DNA of 64,000 nt. Origin: Actinomycetes bacterium (GTDB taxonomy: Bacteria; Actinomycetota; Acidimicrobiia; Acidimicrobiales; RAAP-2). The DNA is taken from positions 1 to 64,000 of the forward strand of contig JAJXZW010000012.1 in the NCBI GenBank assembly GCA_021779855.1, read 5' to 3'. Made by a program: the position numbers and the translations under genes. The notes below the pieces were generated by a model. That model worked only from the letters and a program-made list of their open reading frames with translations, was not told the origin of the DNA and made no database searches. Shown here in pieces: positions 41,714-53,343 of this stretch. Position 1 is the first letter of the stretch. Every line of letters starts with the position of its first letter.

Positions 41714-42528
41714 GGGACGAGACTACCGGCGGTCCGGGCGATGCCCTCGGCCCAGCGCGCCACCTGGGCGGCGCCCAGGGTGTAGGTGCCCGAGTGGCTC
41801 TCGTTCGCGAACGGGGTGGCCAGGTCGGCGAGCCCGCCGTGCGGGCCGATGAAGTACATGATCTCGTTGTGGGCCATCTGGTTCGAGCGGCGGCCCACGG
41901 TGATGGTCACGCCGTAGTCCGACCAGACCGGGTCGATCTCGGACAGGCTCCCGGTGAGGAAGTACACGTTCCCCAGGTGGTCGAGCCCGGTCCGGGAGAG
42001 GGCCGGGGGATCGGCGGTCCCCTTGAGGTCGCGCGGGTCGGTGTTGACCACGACGAAGTCCACCCCGTGGGCCCGGGACCCCAGGAGCGACTCCGCCCGG
42101 CGGATCTCCTCGCCGACGACCGGGCAGATGTCGGTGCAGGTGCCGTTGAAGAACGTGAGGACGACGACGTGGCCCCGGGCGCCTCGGAGGGTCCAGGGAC
42201 GCCCGTGCTGGTCGGTCAGGCTGAAGCCCGGGGCCACCTCCGAGCTGATGGGCTTGAGTCCCATGAGGGCGTCGAGACTGGAGGCGAGCGGTCGGGTCGA
42301 CCCGGCGGGGGCCGTCGTCGTGGCGTGGGGCGCCGGGGTCGAGCCGACGCGACCGAAGTAGTAGTCGGCCACGAGCCCGATGACCCCGAGGAGAACCAGG
42401 AACGTGACGAAGCGCCCGACGTAGCGGCTCGACGCCTTCGGCGTCCCCTCGGCCAGGGCGCGCCGGCGCTGCTCCTCGGAGAGCCCGCGGGGTGCGTCGG
42501 CGCGTTGCTCTTCGGACAGGTCGGAGAT
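41710..42528 (-). CDS. Sco1/SenC-type copper chaperone, possible AUC start
   Basis: The protein has an N-terminal charged segment, one membrane helix (FVTFLVLLGVIGLVADYYF) and a Sco domain with FFNGTCTDICPVVGEE (C-x3-C) and the histidine in MAHNEIMYFIGP. It should insert copper into the oxidase. The only standard start codon in frame is GTG 42372, which lies inside the membrane helix. The frame upstream is open to a stop at 42568-42570 and has a GGGAGG site 5 nt before an ATC codon at 42528. A start at ATC gives a 272-residue protein with an intact anchor. An alternative is CTG 42519 or a sequencing error. Confidence 0.8.
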   Translation of the reverse strand: MSDLSEEQRADAPRGLSEEQRRRALAEGTPKASSRYVGRFVTFLVLLGVIGLVADYYFGRVGSTPAPHATTTAPAGSTRPLASSLDALMGLKPISSEVAPGFSLTDQHGRPWTLRGARGHVVVLTFFNGTCTDICPVVGEEIRRAESLLGSRAHGVDFVVVNTDPRDLKGTADPPALSRTGLDHLGNVYFLTGSLSEIDPVWSDYGVTITVGRRSNQMAHNEIMYFIGPHGGLADLATPFANESHSGTYTLGAAQVARWAEGIARTAGSLVP

Positions 42529-42569
42529 GAGGGCCTCCCGGGTGGTGCAGTCGCCGCGATGGTCGTCCT

Positions 42570-42575
42570 ACGCTA
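42570..42575 (-). promoter_or_regulatory. Predicted -10 (TAGCGT) for the Sco operon
   Basis: TAGCGT on the minus strand predicts a start near 42563 and a leader of about 35 nt that includes GGGAGG before the proposed ATC start. Confidence 0.45.
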
Positions 42576-42626
42576 CCACCGGTCGGATTCCTCGATCCGG
42601 GCGTTGAGCGCGCGGGGAGGGCGAAG

Positions 42627-42632
42627 TAGCCT
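42627..42632 (+). promoter_or_regulatory. Leaderless-type -10 (TAGCCT)
   Basis: TAGCCT, a 6-nt spacer, then GTG 42639. Confidence 0.55.
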
Positions 42633-42638
42633 CGCGGC

Positions 42639-43049
42639 GTGAGCGATTCGCCTCGTGAGACGTCACCCGACGCGCCCCCCGAGCGGCTCCGCGGGGCCGC
42701 GGCGCTAAGACTCCACCTGACGCTGGCCGGCGGTCTCGCGCTCTGCACGGTGGCGTTCTGGTTCGAGCTGCATCGGGCCGAGGGCGGCAACAGCCTCAGC
42801 TGGGCGTACGTCTTCGAGTGGCCGCTCCTCGGGATCTTCGCCGTGTACATGTGGTGGAAGTTCCTGCACCCGGGCCGCGACGTCGTGCGCGAGAGGGCCC
42901 GGGCCCGGCGCCGCCCGCCCGCCCCGGTCGTCGAGGCGCAGTACCAGGGCATGCTCGAGGCCTGGCAGGCCCACCAGCGCGAGCTCACCGAGCGCCAGGC
43001 GGTCGAGGACGCCCAGAGGTCGTCCCGCCCGCCCTGGACCCCGTCGTGA
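42639..43049 (+). CDS. Small membrane protein, paralogue of the one at 35328
   Basis: This 136-residue protein has two membrane helices ([20 protein letters not shown] and [21 protein letters not shown]) with [11 protein letters not shown] between [10 protein letters not shown] and the second helix. The C-terminal 60 residues are charged and cytoplasmic. It overlaps the following CtaG gene by 4 nt (GTGA), so the two are translated together, which ties this family to oxidase assembly. Confidence 0.75.
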   Translation: MSDSPRETSPDAPPERLRGAAALRLHLTLAGGLALCTVAFWFELHRAEGGNSLSWAYVFEWPLLGIFAVYMWWKFLHPGRDVVRERARARRRPPAPVVEAQYQGMLEAWQAHQRELTERQAVEDAQRSSRPPWTPS

Positions 43050-43987
43050 GGGCCCTGACCCAGGGCTGGTCCTGGGACCCCACGGTCTACGCGCTCGCGC
43101 TGACGGTCGCGGCCCACGAGCTCGGGCTGCGCCGCCTCGCCCGACGCTCCTCGGCGAAGAGCCGTCGCGCCAGGCGGCGTCGCGCCGGGGCCTTCTACGC
43201 CGGGCTCGCCCTCTTGCTCCTCACGATCGACTCGCCCCTCGACTACTGGTCGGGCAGCTACTTCTACGTCCACATGATCGAGCACATCGTCCTGATGTTC
43301 TTCGTGCCGTTCCTCGTGGTGTGGGGCGCGCCGTGGAACCCGCTGCTCTTCGCCCTCCCGGTGCGCTGGCGGCGGGCCACGGGGCGGTTCTTCTACCTGA
43401 GCCCCCGGGCCCGGCCGTACCGGGCGGTCGGTCGCCTGGTGCGCAACCCGTGGTTCGCGCTCGTCTTGATGAACGTGGTGATGCTCGCCTGGCACGTCCC
43501 GCGGCTCTTCGACCTCGCCGAGACCAACACGGCCGTCCACATCGTGCTCATGCACGGTAGTTACGTCGTGGCGGGGGTCCTCTTCTGGCTCCAGATCGTG
43601 CCCTCGTTCCCGATGACGCCGCGCAAGGGCTACGTCTGGCAGGGGAGCGCGATCCTCTTCACGAACCTCGTGATGACCATGCTCGCCATCTCGATGAGCA
43701 TCCTGACCTCGACGAGCTGGTACAGCGTCTACGACCACGTGCCCGGCGTGACGCTCTCGCCCTTCGCCGACCAGCAGATCGGCGCGGCGATCCTCTGGAT
43801 CTGCGGCGACTTCTGGGCGCTGCCGGGGATCAGCTACGTCATCCGCAAGGCCATCCGCACCGAGGGCTCGGCCGGCGCGGTGCTCGACCGGTTGACCGGG
43901 CGCGCGTCCCACTTCGGCTCCGAGGTGCCCCACTGGCCCGCCTCGAGCGTGGAGGCCGCGATCAACGCGAAGTACGAGTTGGAGTAG
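43046..43987 (+). CDS. ctaG: CtaG-family oxidase assembly protein
   Basis: This 313-residue polytopic protein matches the Caa3-type CtaG family: [49 protein letters not shown] and [18 protein letters not shown]. About seven helices. The conserved histidines (HMIEH) are present, unlike the copy at 40256. Family members are needed for an active caa3-type oxidase, probably in copper insertion. Confidence 0.88.
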   Translation: MRALTQGWSWDPTVYALALTVAAHELGLRRLARRSSAKSRRARRRRAGAFYAGLALLLLTIDSPLDYWSGSYFYVHMIEHIVLMFFVPFLVVWGAPWNPLLFALPVRWRRATGRFFYLSPRARPYRAVGRLVRNPWFALVLMNVVMLAWHVPRLFDLAETNTAVHIVLMHGSYVVAGVLFWLQIVPSFPMTPRKGYVWQGSAILFTNLVMTMLAISMSILTSTSWYSVYDHVPGVTLSPFADQQIGAAILWICGDFWALPGISYVIRKAIRTEGSAGAVLDRLTGRASHFGSEVPHWPASSVEAAINAKYELE

Positions 43988-43998
43988 CGCGGCGCTGC

Positions 43999-44004
43999 TA
44001 CCAT
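43999..44004 (+). promoter_or_regulatory. Predicted -10 (TACCAT) for the pyr operon
   Basis: TACCAT predicts transcription from about 44011, so that the RNA begins right at the PyrR hairpin. Confidence 0.45.
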
Positions 44005-44014
44005 GACCCGCGAC

Positions 44015-44047
44015 GTCGTGAAGCGGGTCCCGTGAGGCCCGTACGAC
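44015..44047 (+). promoter_or_regulatory. PyrR-binding RNA hairpin in the pyr leader
   Basis: A lower stem GTCGT/ACGAC (44015-44019 with 44043-44047), an internal bulge GAAG opposite T, an upper stem CGGG/CCCG (44024-44027 with 44038-44041) and a terminal loop TCCCGTGAGG. The segment GGTCCCGTGAGGCC (44026-44039) matches the PyrR-binding consensus ARUCCNGNGAGGYU at all but the first and last base. The GGAGG ribosome site follows 1 nt after the stem. PyrR with UMP bound here should block translation of pyrR and the genes coupled to it. Confidence 0.75.
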
Positions 44048-44057
44048 CGGAGGTGAC

Positions 44058-44597
44058 GTGACCGAGACCGAGGACCCGCGCACCCCGAGCGGGGCGGCCC
44101 GACCCCTCCTGTCGTCGTCCGACGTCACCCGGGCGTTGCGCCGGATGGCCCACGAGATCCTCGAGCGCAACCACGAGGCGCCCGTGTGCGTCGTCGGCCT
44201 CCGACGCGGCGGGGTGGCCCTGGCCGAGCGCCTCGCCCACGACCTGCGGGAGGTGGGTGCGGCCGACGTCGAGCTCGGCCAGCTCGACGTGGCCTTCTTC
44301 CGCGACGACCTGGCGGCGCGGCCGGTCACCGGCGCCGGCGCCACGGCGCTGCCGGCGCTCGAGGACCGGGTGGTCGTGCTGGTCGACGACGTCCTCTACA
44401 CCGGACGCACCGTGCGCGCGGCGCTGAACGCCCTCGTCGAGTGGGGCCGGCCCCGGGCCGTGCAGCTCGCGGTCCTGGTCGACCGCGGCCACCGGGAGCT
44501 GCCCATCCGCGCCGACTTCGTGGGCAAGAACGTCCCCACCGCCCGCGAGGAGTCGGTGCGCGCCACCCTCGACGGCGTCTGGCTGGAACGGCCGTGA
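44058..44597 (+). CDS. pyrR: Pyrimidine operon regulator PyrR
   Basis: This 179-residue protein has the phosphoribosyltransferase fold with the PRPP loop VVVLVDDVLYTGRT (about residues 105-117). PyrR binds pyr mRNA when UMP is high and often has weak uracil phosphoribosyltransferase activity. GTG 44058 follows GGAGG directly after the RNA hairpin, so PyrR probably represses its own operon at translation, as in mycobacteria. It overlaps pyrB (GTGA). Confidence 0.95.
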   Translation: MTETEDPRTPSGAARPLLSSSDVTRALRRMAHEILERNHEAPVCVVGLRRGGVALAERLAHDLREVGAADVELGQLDVAFFRDDLAARPVTGAGATALPALEDRVVVLVDDVLYTGRTVRAALNALVEWGRPRAVQLAVLVDRGHRELPIRADFVGKNVPTAREESVRATLDGVWLERP

Positions 44598-45580
44598 GCG
44601 TCGCGTCGATCCGGGGGCGGAGCCTGCTCGGCCTGGCGGACCTCTCGCGCGAGGGCGTGCTCGAAGTCCTCGACACGGCCGAGACCTTCGTCGAGGTCCA
44701 CAGCCGCGAGGTGAAGAAGGTGCCGGCGCTGCGCGGGCGGGTCGTGGCCTCGCTCTTCTACGAGGAGTCGACCCGTACCCGGCTCAGCTTCGAGACGGCG
44801 GCCAAACGCCTCTCGGCCGACGTGCTCTCGCTGGCGGTGGCCTCCTCGAGCGTGAAGAAGGGGGAGTCCCTACGCGACACGATCGCCACGATCGACGCGC
44901 TGGGCATCGACGCCGTCGTGATGCGCCACGCCGCCTCCGGCGCCGCCGAGGCCGTCGCGCGCTACGTGCCCCACGTGCGGGTCATCAACGCCGGCGACGG
45001 CCTCCACCAGCATCCGACCCAGGGCCTGCTCGACGCCTTCACCCTGCGCCAGGCGCTGGCCGAGCGGGCCGGCGTGTCCGGCCCCGACTCGGGCGCCTCG
45101 CTCTTCGCGGGGCTGAACGTCCTCATCGTCGGCGACATCCGCCACAGCCGCGTCGCGCGCAGCGACGTCGCGGTCTACACCACCCTCGGGGCGCGCGTGC
45201 GCCTGGCCGCGCCCGGGACGCTCCTGCCCCCGGGGGTGGCGAGCTGGCCGGTCGAGGTCGTCGACGACCTCGACGCGGCGCTCACCGAGGCCGACGTGGT
45301 CTGCCTGCTGCGCCTGCAGCGCGAGCGCGGTAGCGGGACCTTCGTGCCGGGGCTCGCCGAGTTCACCCGAACCCACGGTCTCACCGTCGAGCGCCACGCG
45401 CGCCTCCGGCCCACCGCGTTCGTGATGCACCCCGGCCCGATGATCCGCGGGGTGGAGATCGACTCGGCGGTGGCCGATGCCCCGAACGCGCTCGTCGAGC
45501 GCCAGGTGGCCAACGGCGTGCCGGTGCGCATGGCCGTGCTGTACCTCACGATCGCCGGGCTCGGGCGGGAGGCGGGGTGA
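44594..45580 (+). CDS. pyrB: Aspartate carbamoyltransferase
   Basis: This 328-residue catalytic chain joins carbamoyl phosphate and aspartate. The carbamoyl-phosphate motif STRTR is at residues 59-63, and HPTQ with QGLLDAFTL near 139. The later motif HPGPMIRGVEID is also present. No pyrI regulatory chain follows, as is usual in Actinobacteria. It overlaps both neighbours by 4 nt. Confidence 0.95.
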   Translation: MSVASIRGRSLLGLADLSREGVLEVLDTAETFVEVHSREVKKVPALRGRVVASLFYEESTRTRLSFETAAKRLSADVLSLAVASSSVKKGESLRDTIATIDALGIDAVVMRHAASGAAEAVARYVPHVRVINAGDGLHQHPTQGLLDAFTLRQALAERAGVSGPDSGASLFAGLNVLIVGDIRHSRVARSDVAVYTTLGARVRLAAPGTLLPPGVASWPVEVVDDLDAALTEADVVCLLRLQRERGSGTFVPGLAEFTRTHGLTVERHARLRPTAFVMHPGPMIRGVEIDSAVADAPNALVERQVANGVPVRMAVLYLTIAGLGREAG

Positions 45581-46887
45581 GGCTCGTCGTGCGCGGGGGC
45601 GAGGTCGTGGGGCCCGACGGGCCGGTGCGCGCCGACGTCGGGGTCGAGGACGGCCGGATCGTCGTCGTCGGTCCCGACCTCGAGGCGCCCGGCGACGCGC
45701 GGATCGTGGACGCGACGGGCTGCTGGGTGGGGCCGGGCCTGGTCGACCTGCACGCCCACCTGCGCGAGCCGGGCCACGAGGAGGCCGAGACGATCGAGAG
45801 CGGGGCCCGGGCCGCGGCCCGGGGCGGCTACAGCGCGGTGGTGGCCATGCCGAACACCGAGCCGGCGCTCGACACCGCCGCGATGGTGGCCTTCGTCCAG
45901 GCGCGAGGGCGCGAGGCCTGCGTCGAGGTCGCCGTGGCCGGGGCCGTCACCCAGGGCCGGCGCGGCGAGCTGCTGGCCCCGATGGCCGAGATGGCGGCGC
46001 TCGGGGTGCGCCTCTTCACCGACGACGGCCGGGGCGTCGAGGACCCCCTGGTGCTGCGCCGGGCGATGGAGTACGCGCGGGGCCTGGGCGCGCGCATCGC
46101 CGAGCACTGCGAGGACGAGCGCCTGGCCGCGGGCGGCGTGATGCACGAGGGCGCCCTCTCGGGGCGGCTCGGCCTGGTCGGCCGGCCGGCCCTGGCCGAG
46201 GAGCTGATGGTGGCCCGCGACCTCGAGCTGGCGCGCCTGACGGGCTGTCCCCTGCACGTGATGCACCTGTCGAGCGCGCGCGCCCTCACCCTGGTCGTCG
46301 CGGCCCGCGCCGAGGGCCTGCCGGTCACCTGCGAGGTGACCCCCCACCACCTCACCCTCGACGAGACCGCGGTCGAGGGCTACGACCCGCTGTTCAAGGT
46401 CCACCCGCCGCTGCGCCCGCGCGCCGACGTGGAGGCGCTCGTGGCGGGCCTCGCCGGCGGCGCGATCGACGCGGTCGCGACCGACCACGCCCCCCACGCT
46501 CCCGAGACCAAGGACCGGACCTTCGACGAGGCGCCCCCCGGGATGCTCGGCCTGGAGCACGCCGCCGCCTTGACCCTGGAGGCCCTCGGGGGCGCCGCGG
46601 CGTCCGCGGCGGCGTTCTTCGCGCTGCTCAGCCGGCACCCGGCGCGCATCGCCGGGCTCGACGTCGCCGATCCCCGTTCGGGGCTGGGCGCCCACGGCGG
46701 GCGGGTCGCCGCGGGCGAGGACGCCAATCTGGTGGTCTTCGACCCGCGGCGGCGCTGGCGCGCGAGCCGCGAGGACCTCGCCAGCCGGGCCCGCAACACC
46801 CCCTACCACGGGCGCGAGCTCACCGGCCGGGCGCGGGCCCTGCTCGTGGCCGGCCGCGTGGTGCTCGACGCAGAGGAGCTCGCGTGA
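45577..46887 (+). CDS. pyrC: Dihydroorotase
   Basis: This 436-residue class I dihydroorotase closes the pyrimidine ring precursor. The metal motif DLHAHLREPGHEEAE is near residue 56. The segment LFTDDGRG, a histidine in VTPHH and the late aspartate in ATDHAPH complete the site. The class I type commonly works beside PyrB, and here both are encoded in a coupled operon. Confidence 0.95.
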   Translation: MRLVVRGGEVVGPDGPVRADVGVEDGRIVVVGPDLEAPGDARIVDATGCWVGPGLVDLHAHLREPGHEEAETIESGARAAARGGYSAVVAMPNTEPALDTAAMVAFVQARGREACVEVAVAGAVTQGRRGELLAPMAEMAALGVRLFTDDGRGVEDPLVLRRAMEYARGLGARIAEHCEDERLAAGGVMHEGALSGRLGLVGRPALAEELMVARDLELARLTGCPLHVMHLSSARALTLVVAARAEGLPVTCEVTPHHLTLDETAVEGYDPLFKVHPPLRPRADVEALVAGLAGGAIDAVATDHAPHAPETKDRTFDEAPPGMLGLEHAAALTLEALGGAAASAAAFFALLSRHPARIAGLDVADPRSGLGAHGGRVAAGEDANLVVFDPRRRWRASREDLASRARNTPYHGRELTGRARALLVAGRVVLDAEELA

Positions 46888-47971
46888 GAGAGGCGGCCCA
46901 CCTCGTGCTCGCCGACGGCGCGGCCTTCGCCGGCGAGGCCGCCGGCTTCGCGCCGCGCGACGGCCTCACGACGGGCGAGTTCGTCTTCAATACCGCCCTC
47001 TCGGGCTACCAGGAGGTCATCACCGACCCCAGCTACGCCGGCCAGGTCATCACCTTCACCTACCCCCACGTGGGCAACTACGGGGTCACCCCCCTCGACG
47101 ACGAGTCGGTGCGCCCCTGGTGCCGCGGGGTGGTGGTGCGCGAGCTCAACCCCGTCGGCTCGAACTGGCGCGCGCGCGAGGAGCTCGAGTCGTTCCTCGC
47201 GCGCCACCGCGTGCCCGCACTCGTCGGGGTCGACACCCGCCGGCTCACGCGCCACCTGCGGGCCCACGGCGCCCTGCCCGGCGCCTTCGGCACGGCGCCC
47301 CTAGCGACGCTCGAGGCGGCCGCGCGCGAGGCCCGCGGCACCGACGACACCGACTTCGTGACGACGGTCACGACCTCTGAGGCGTACCGGCGCGGGGGGG
47401 CGGGGCGCCACGTGGTCGCCCTCGACTACGGCATCAAGCGCACGATGGTCGACCAGCTGGCCCGGCGCTTCTCGGTGAGCGTGGTGCCCGCGACCACGAC
47501 GGCTGACGAGGTGCTCGCGCTCGCGCCGGACGGCGTCTTCCTCTCCAACGGCCCCGGCGACCCGGCGGCCCTCGACGGGCTCGCGGCCGAGCTCGCCCGC
47601 CTGCTCGGGCGGGTGCCGATCTTCGGGATCTGCCTCGGCCACCAGCTGCTCGCCCGGGCCCTGGGCGGGCGCACCTACAAGCTGCCCTTCGGCCACCACG
47701 GCTCGAACCACCCGGTGAAGGACCTCGCGACCGGGCGGGTCGAGATAACGGCCCAGAACCACAACTACGCCGTCGACCCCGACTCGCTGGCCCGCGCCGC
47801 CGTCAGCCACGTCGACCTCAACGACGGCGTCGTCGAGGGCCTGGCGCTGCGCGAGGAGCGGTGCTTCTCGGTCCAGTACCACCCCGAGGCCGGGCCCGGG
47901 CCCCACGACGCGCGCTACCTGTTCGAGCGCTTCGCGCGCCTCGTCGAGTCCGCCCAGTGGTGGGAGGGCTG

Positions 47972-47972
<1 letters not shown>
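46884..47972 (+). CDS. carA: Carbamoyl-phosphate synthase small (glutaminase) subunit
   Basis: This 362-residue subunit releases ammonia from glutamine for CarB. The N-terminal domain has [17 protein letters not shown]. The class I amidotransferase part has the nucleophile in GICLGHQ (Cys near 248) and the His/Glu pair in QYHPEA. It overlaps pyrC by 4 nt and carB by 1 nt (TGATG). Confidence 0.96.
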
Positions 47973-51257
<3,285 letters not shown>

Positions 51258-51265
<8 letters not shown>

Positions 51266-52172
51266 CCTCTCGACCCGGGTCGGCTCGGTCCGGCTCGCCT
51301 GCGCGGTCCTCACCGCCTCGGGCACGGCCGGGGTCGGCGACGAGCTCGCGGCCTACGGGGAGCTCGACGGCCTCGGGGCCGTCGTCGTGAAGTCCCTCGC
51401 GGCCTTCGCCTGGCCGGGCAACCCGGCGCCGCGCCTGGCGACCTGGGGCGCCTCGATGGTGAACGCGGTCGGCCTCTCGGGCCCGGGGGTGGCCGCGTGG
51501 CGCGCCGACGGGCTCACCCGGCTGCGCCGGCGCGGCGCGACGGTCGTCGCCTCGATCTGGGGGCGCACCGTGGCGGAGTTCGAGGCCGCGGCCGCCGGGC
51601 TCGCCGGCGCCGAGGTCGTCGCGGTGGAGGTGAACGCCAGCTGCCCCAACCTCGAGGGGCGCCGGGAGATCTTCGCCCACTCGCCCGAGGCGACCGCGGC
51701 CGTCGTGGAGGCGGCCGGCGCCGCGGGTCTGCCGCGGTGGGCGAAGCTGAGCCCGAACACGCCCGACCTCGTCGAGGTGGCCGGGGCGGCCCTGGCCGCC
51801 GGCGCCGAGGCGCTGGTGCTCGTGAACACCGTGCTCGGGATGGTGATCGACGTCGAGGCCCGGCGCCCGGCCCTCGGCCACGGCGGCGGGGGACTGAGCG
51901 GTGGCGCGATCGCCCCCATCGCGCTGCGCGCGGTCTACGACTGCCGCGAGGCCTTCCCGGAGGCGGCGATCGTCGGCGTGGGCGGGATCGCCACCGGCGA
52001 GGACGCGGTGGCGATGGCGATGGCCGGCGCCGACGCGCTCGAGGTGGGCACCGCCACCTTCGCCGACCCGCGCGCGCCCTTCCGGGTGCGCGACGAGCTC
52101 GACCGCTGGCTCGACGACCACGGCGTCGCCTCGCTCGGCGAGATCGTGGGGGTGGCCCATGGCGACGGGTGA
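51258..52172 (+). CDS. pyrD: Dihydroorotate dehydrogenase, class 1B type
   Basis: This 304-residue flavoprotein oxidises dihydroorotate. The class 1 base is a cysteine, seen in [11 protein letters not shown]. The segments [34 protein letters not shown] and [11 protein letters not shown] match class 1B. That class normally pairs with PyrK, which passes electrons to NAD, but no pyrK lies in this operon. Most well-known Actinobacteria instead use the membrane class 2 enzyme. It overlaps carB and pyrF. Confidence 0.92.
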
Positions 52173-52995
52173 GACCTTCGGGGTGCGCCTGGCCGGCGCG
52201 ATCGAGGCGCGGGGCCCCCTGTGCGTGGGACTCGACCCGAGCGCCGCGGTGCTGGCCGACTGGGGCCAGCCCGACACGGCCGAGGGGGCGCGCTACCTCG
52301 CCCTCACCACGATCGAGGCCGTCGCCGAGACGGCGGCCGCCGTCAAGGCCCAGGTCGCCTTCTTCGAGCGCTTCGCCTCGGCGGGCTACGCGGCCCTCGA
52401 GCGGGTGGTGGAGGTGGCCCGCGAGGCGGGGGTGCTGCTCATCGCCGACGCCAAGCGCGGCGACATCGGCTCGACCAACGAGGGCTACGCGCAGGCCTGG
52501 GCGGGGGAGGGCTCCGCGCTGCGCGCCGACGCGGTGACGCTGCACCCCTACCTCGGGGTCGCCTCGCTCGCCCCGCTGCTCGCCGCGGCCCGGGCCAGCG
52601 GCACCGGGGCGCTGGTGCTCGCGGCCACCTCGAACCCCGAGGGCCGGCGGGTCCAGGAGGCCCTCTACGAGGGCCGCAGCGTCGAGGCGGGGGTGTGCGC
52701 GGCCGTGGCGGGGCTGAACGCGGTGGAGGGGTGGGGGTCGGTCGGGGTCGTGGTCGGCGCGACGCGGGCCCCCCTCGGCTTCGACCTCGCCGGCCTGGGC
52801 GGGCCCGTCCTCGTCCCGGGGGTCGGGGCCCAGGGGGCGGGGCCCCGCGAGGTGGCGGCGGTGACGGCCGGCTGCGCGCGCGCCAGCGTCCTCGCGAGCG
52901 TCTCGCGCGCGCTGCTCGCGGCCGGCCCGTCGCGCCGGGCCCTGCGCCGGGCGGCCGAGCGCTGGCGCGACGACCTCACTGAACTCCTAGCCTGA
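52159..52995 (+). CDS. pyrF: Orotidine-5'-phosphate decarboxylase
   Basis: This 278-residue enzyme makes UMP. The catalytic motif DAKRGDIGST is near residue 98, in the longer type 2 family usual in Actinobacteria, with HPYLG and PGVGAQG further on. ATG 52159 lies 14 nt inside pyrD. It ends the pyr operon. pyrE is not in the operon, so the full route needs a gene elsewhere. Confidence 0.94.
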   Translation: MATGETFGVRLAGAIEARGPLCVGLDPSAAVLADWGQPDTAEGARYLALTTIEAVAETAAAVKAQVAFFERFASAGYAALERVVEVAREAGVLLIADAKRGDIGSTNEGYAQAWAGEGSALRADAVTLHPYLGVASLAPLLAAARASGTGALVLAATSNPEGRRVQEALYEGRSVEAGVCAAVAGLNAVEGWGSVGVVVGATRAPLGFDLAGLGGPVLVPGVGAQGAGPREVAAVTAGCARASVLASVSRALLAAGPSRRALRRAAERWRDDLTELLA

Positions 52996-53010
52996 TCACC
53001 CGGCGCCGGG

Positions 53011-53016
53011 TAGTCT
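53011..53016 (+). promoter_or_regulatory. Leaderless-type -10 (TAGTCT) for mihF
   Basis: TAGTCT, a 6-nt spacer (GAGCCC), then GTG 53023. Confidence 0.65.
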
Positions 53017-53022
53017 GAGCCC

Positions 53023-53343
53023 GTGGTCCCAACTCCACCGTCCCTGACCCAGCAGCAGCGCGTCGAGGCCTCCCGGCTCGCGGTCGCCAACCGCCGGCGC
53101 CGCGCCGAGGTCAAGCGCCTCGTCAAGACCGGGCAGCTCTCCCTGGAGGAGTTGTTCGAGCTGGCCGCGCGCGAGGACTGCATCGCCCAGATGCGCGCCT
53201 ACGACCTCATCAGCGCCCTGCCGGCCATCGGCGAGGTGAAGGCCGAGCGCATCATGAAGGCCGCCCAGATCGCCAAGACCCGGCGCATCCGGGGGCTGGG
53301 GCCCAAGCAGCGCGCCGAGCTGTTCCGGGCCCTTGTCCGGTGA
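53023..53343 (+). CDS. mihF: Actinobacterial integration host factor (mIHF)
   Basis: This 106-residue nucleoid protein is unrelated to the enteric IHF. It has a long basic helix (SRLAVANRRRRAEVKRLVKTG) followed by the helix-two-turn-helix segment DLISALPAIGEVKAERIM and the KTRRIRGLGPKQ end. It binds and bends DNA. The mihF-gmk-rpoZ order is conserved in Mycobacterium and Streptomyces. Confidence 0.95.
   Translation: MVPTPPSLTQQQRVEASRLAVANRRRRAEVKRLVKTGQLSLEELFELAAREDCIAQMRAYDLISALPAIGEVKAERIMKAAQIAKTRRIRGLGPKQRAELFRALVR

Noticed and set aside
41710-42372. GTG 42372 as start of the Sco gene
   Set aside because: It lies within the membrane helix and has no ribosome site. The open frame upstream encodes the rest of the helix and a charged N-terminus.
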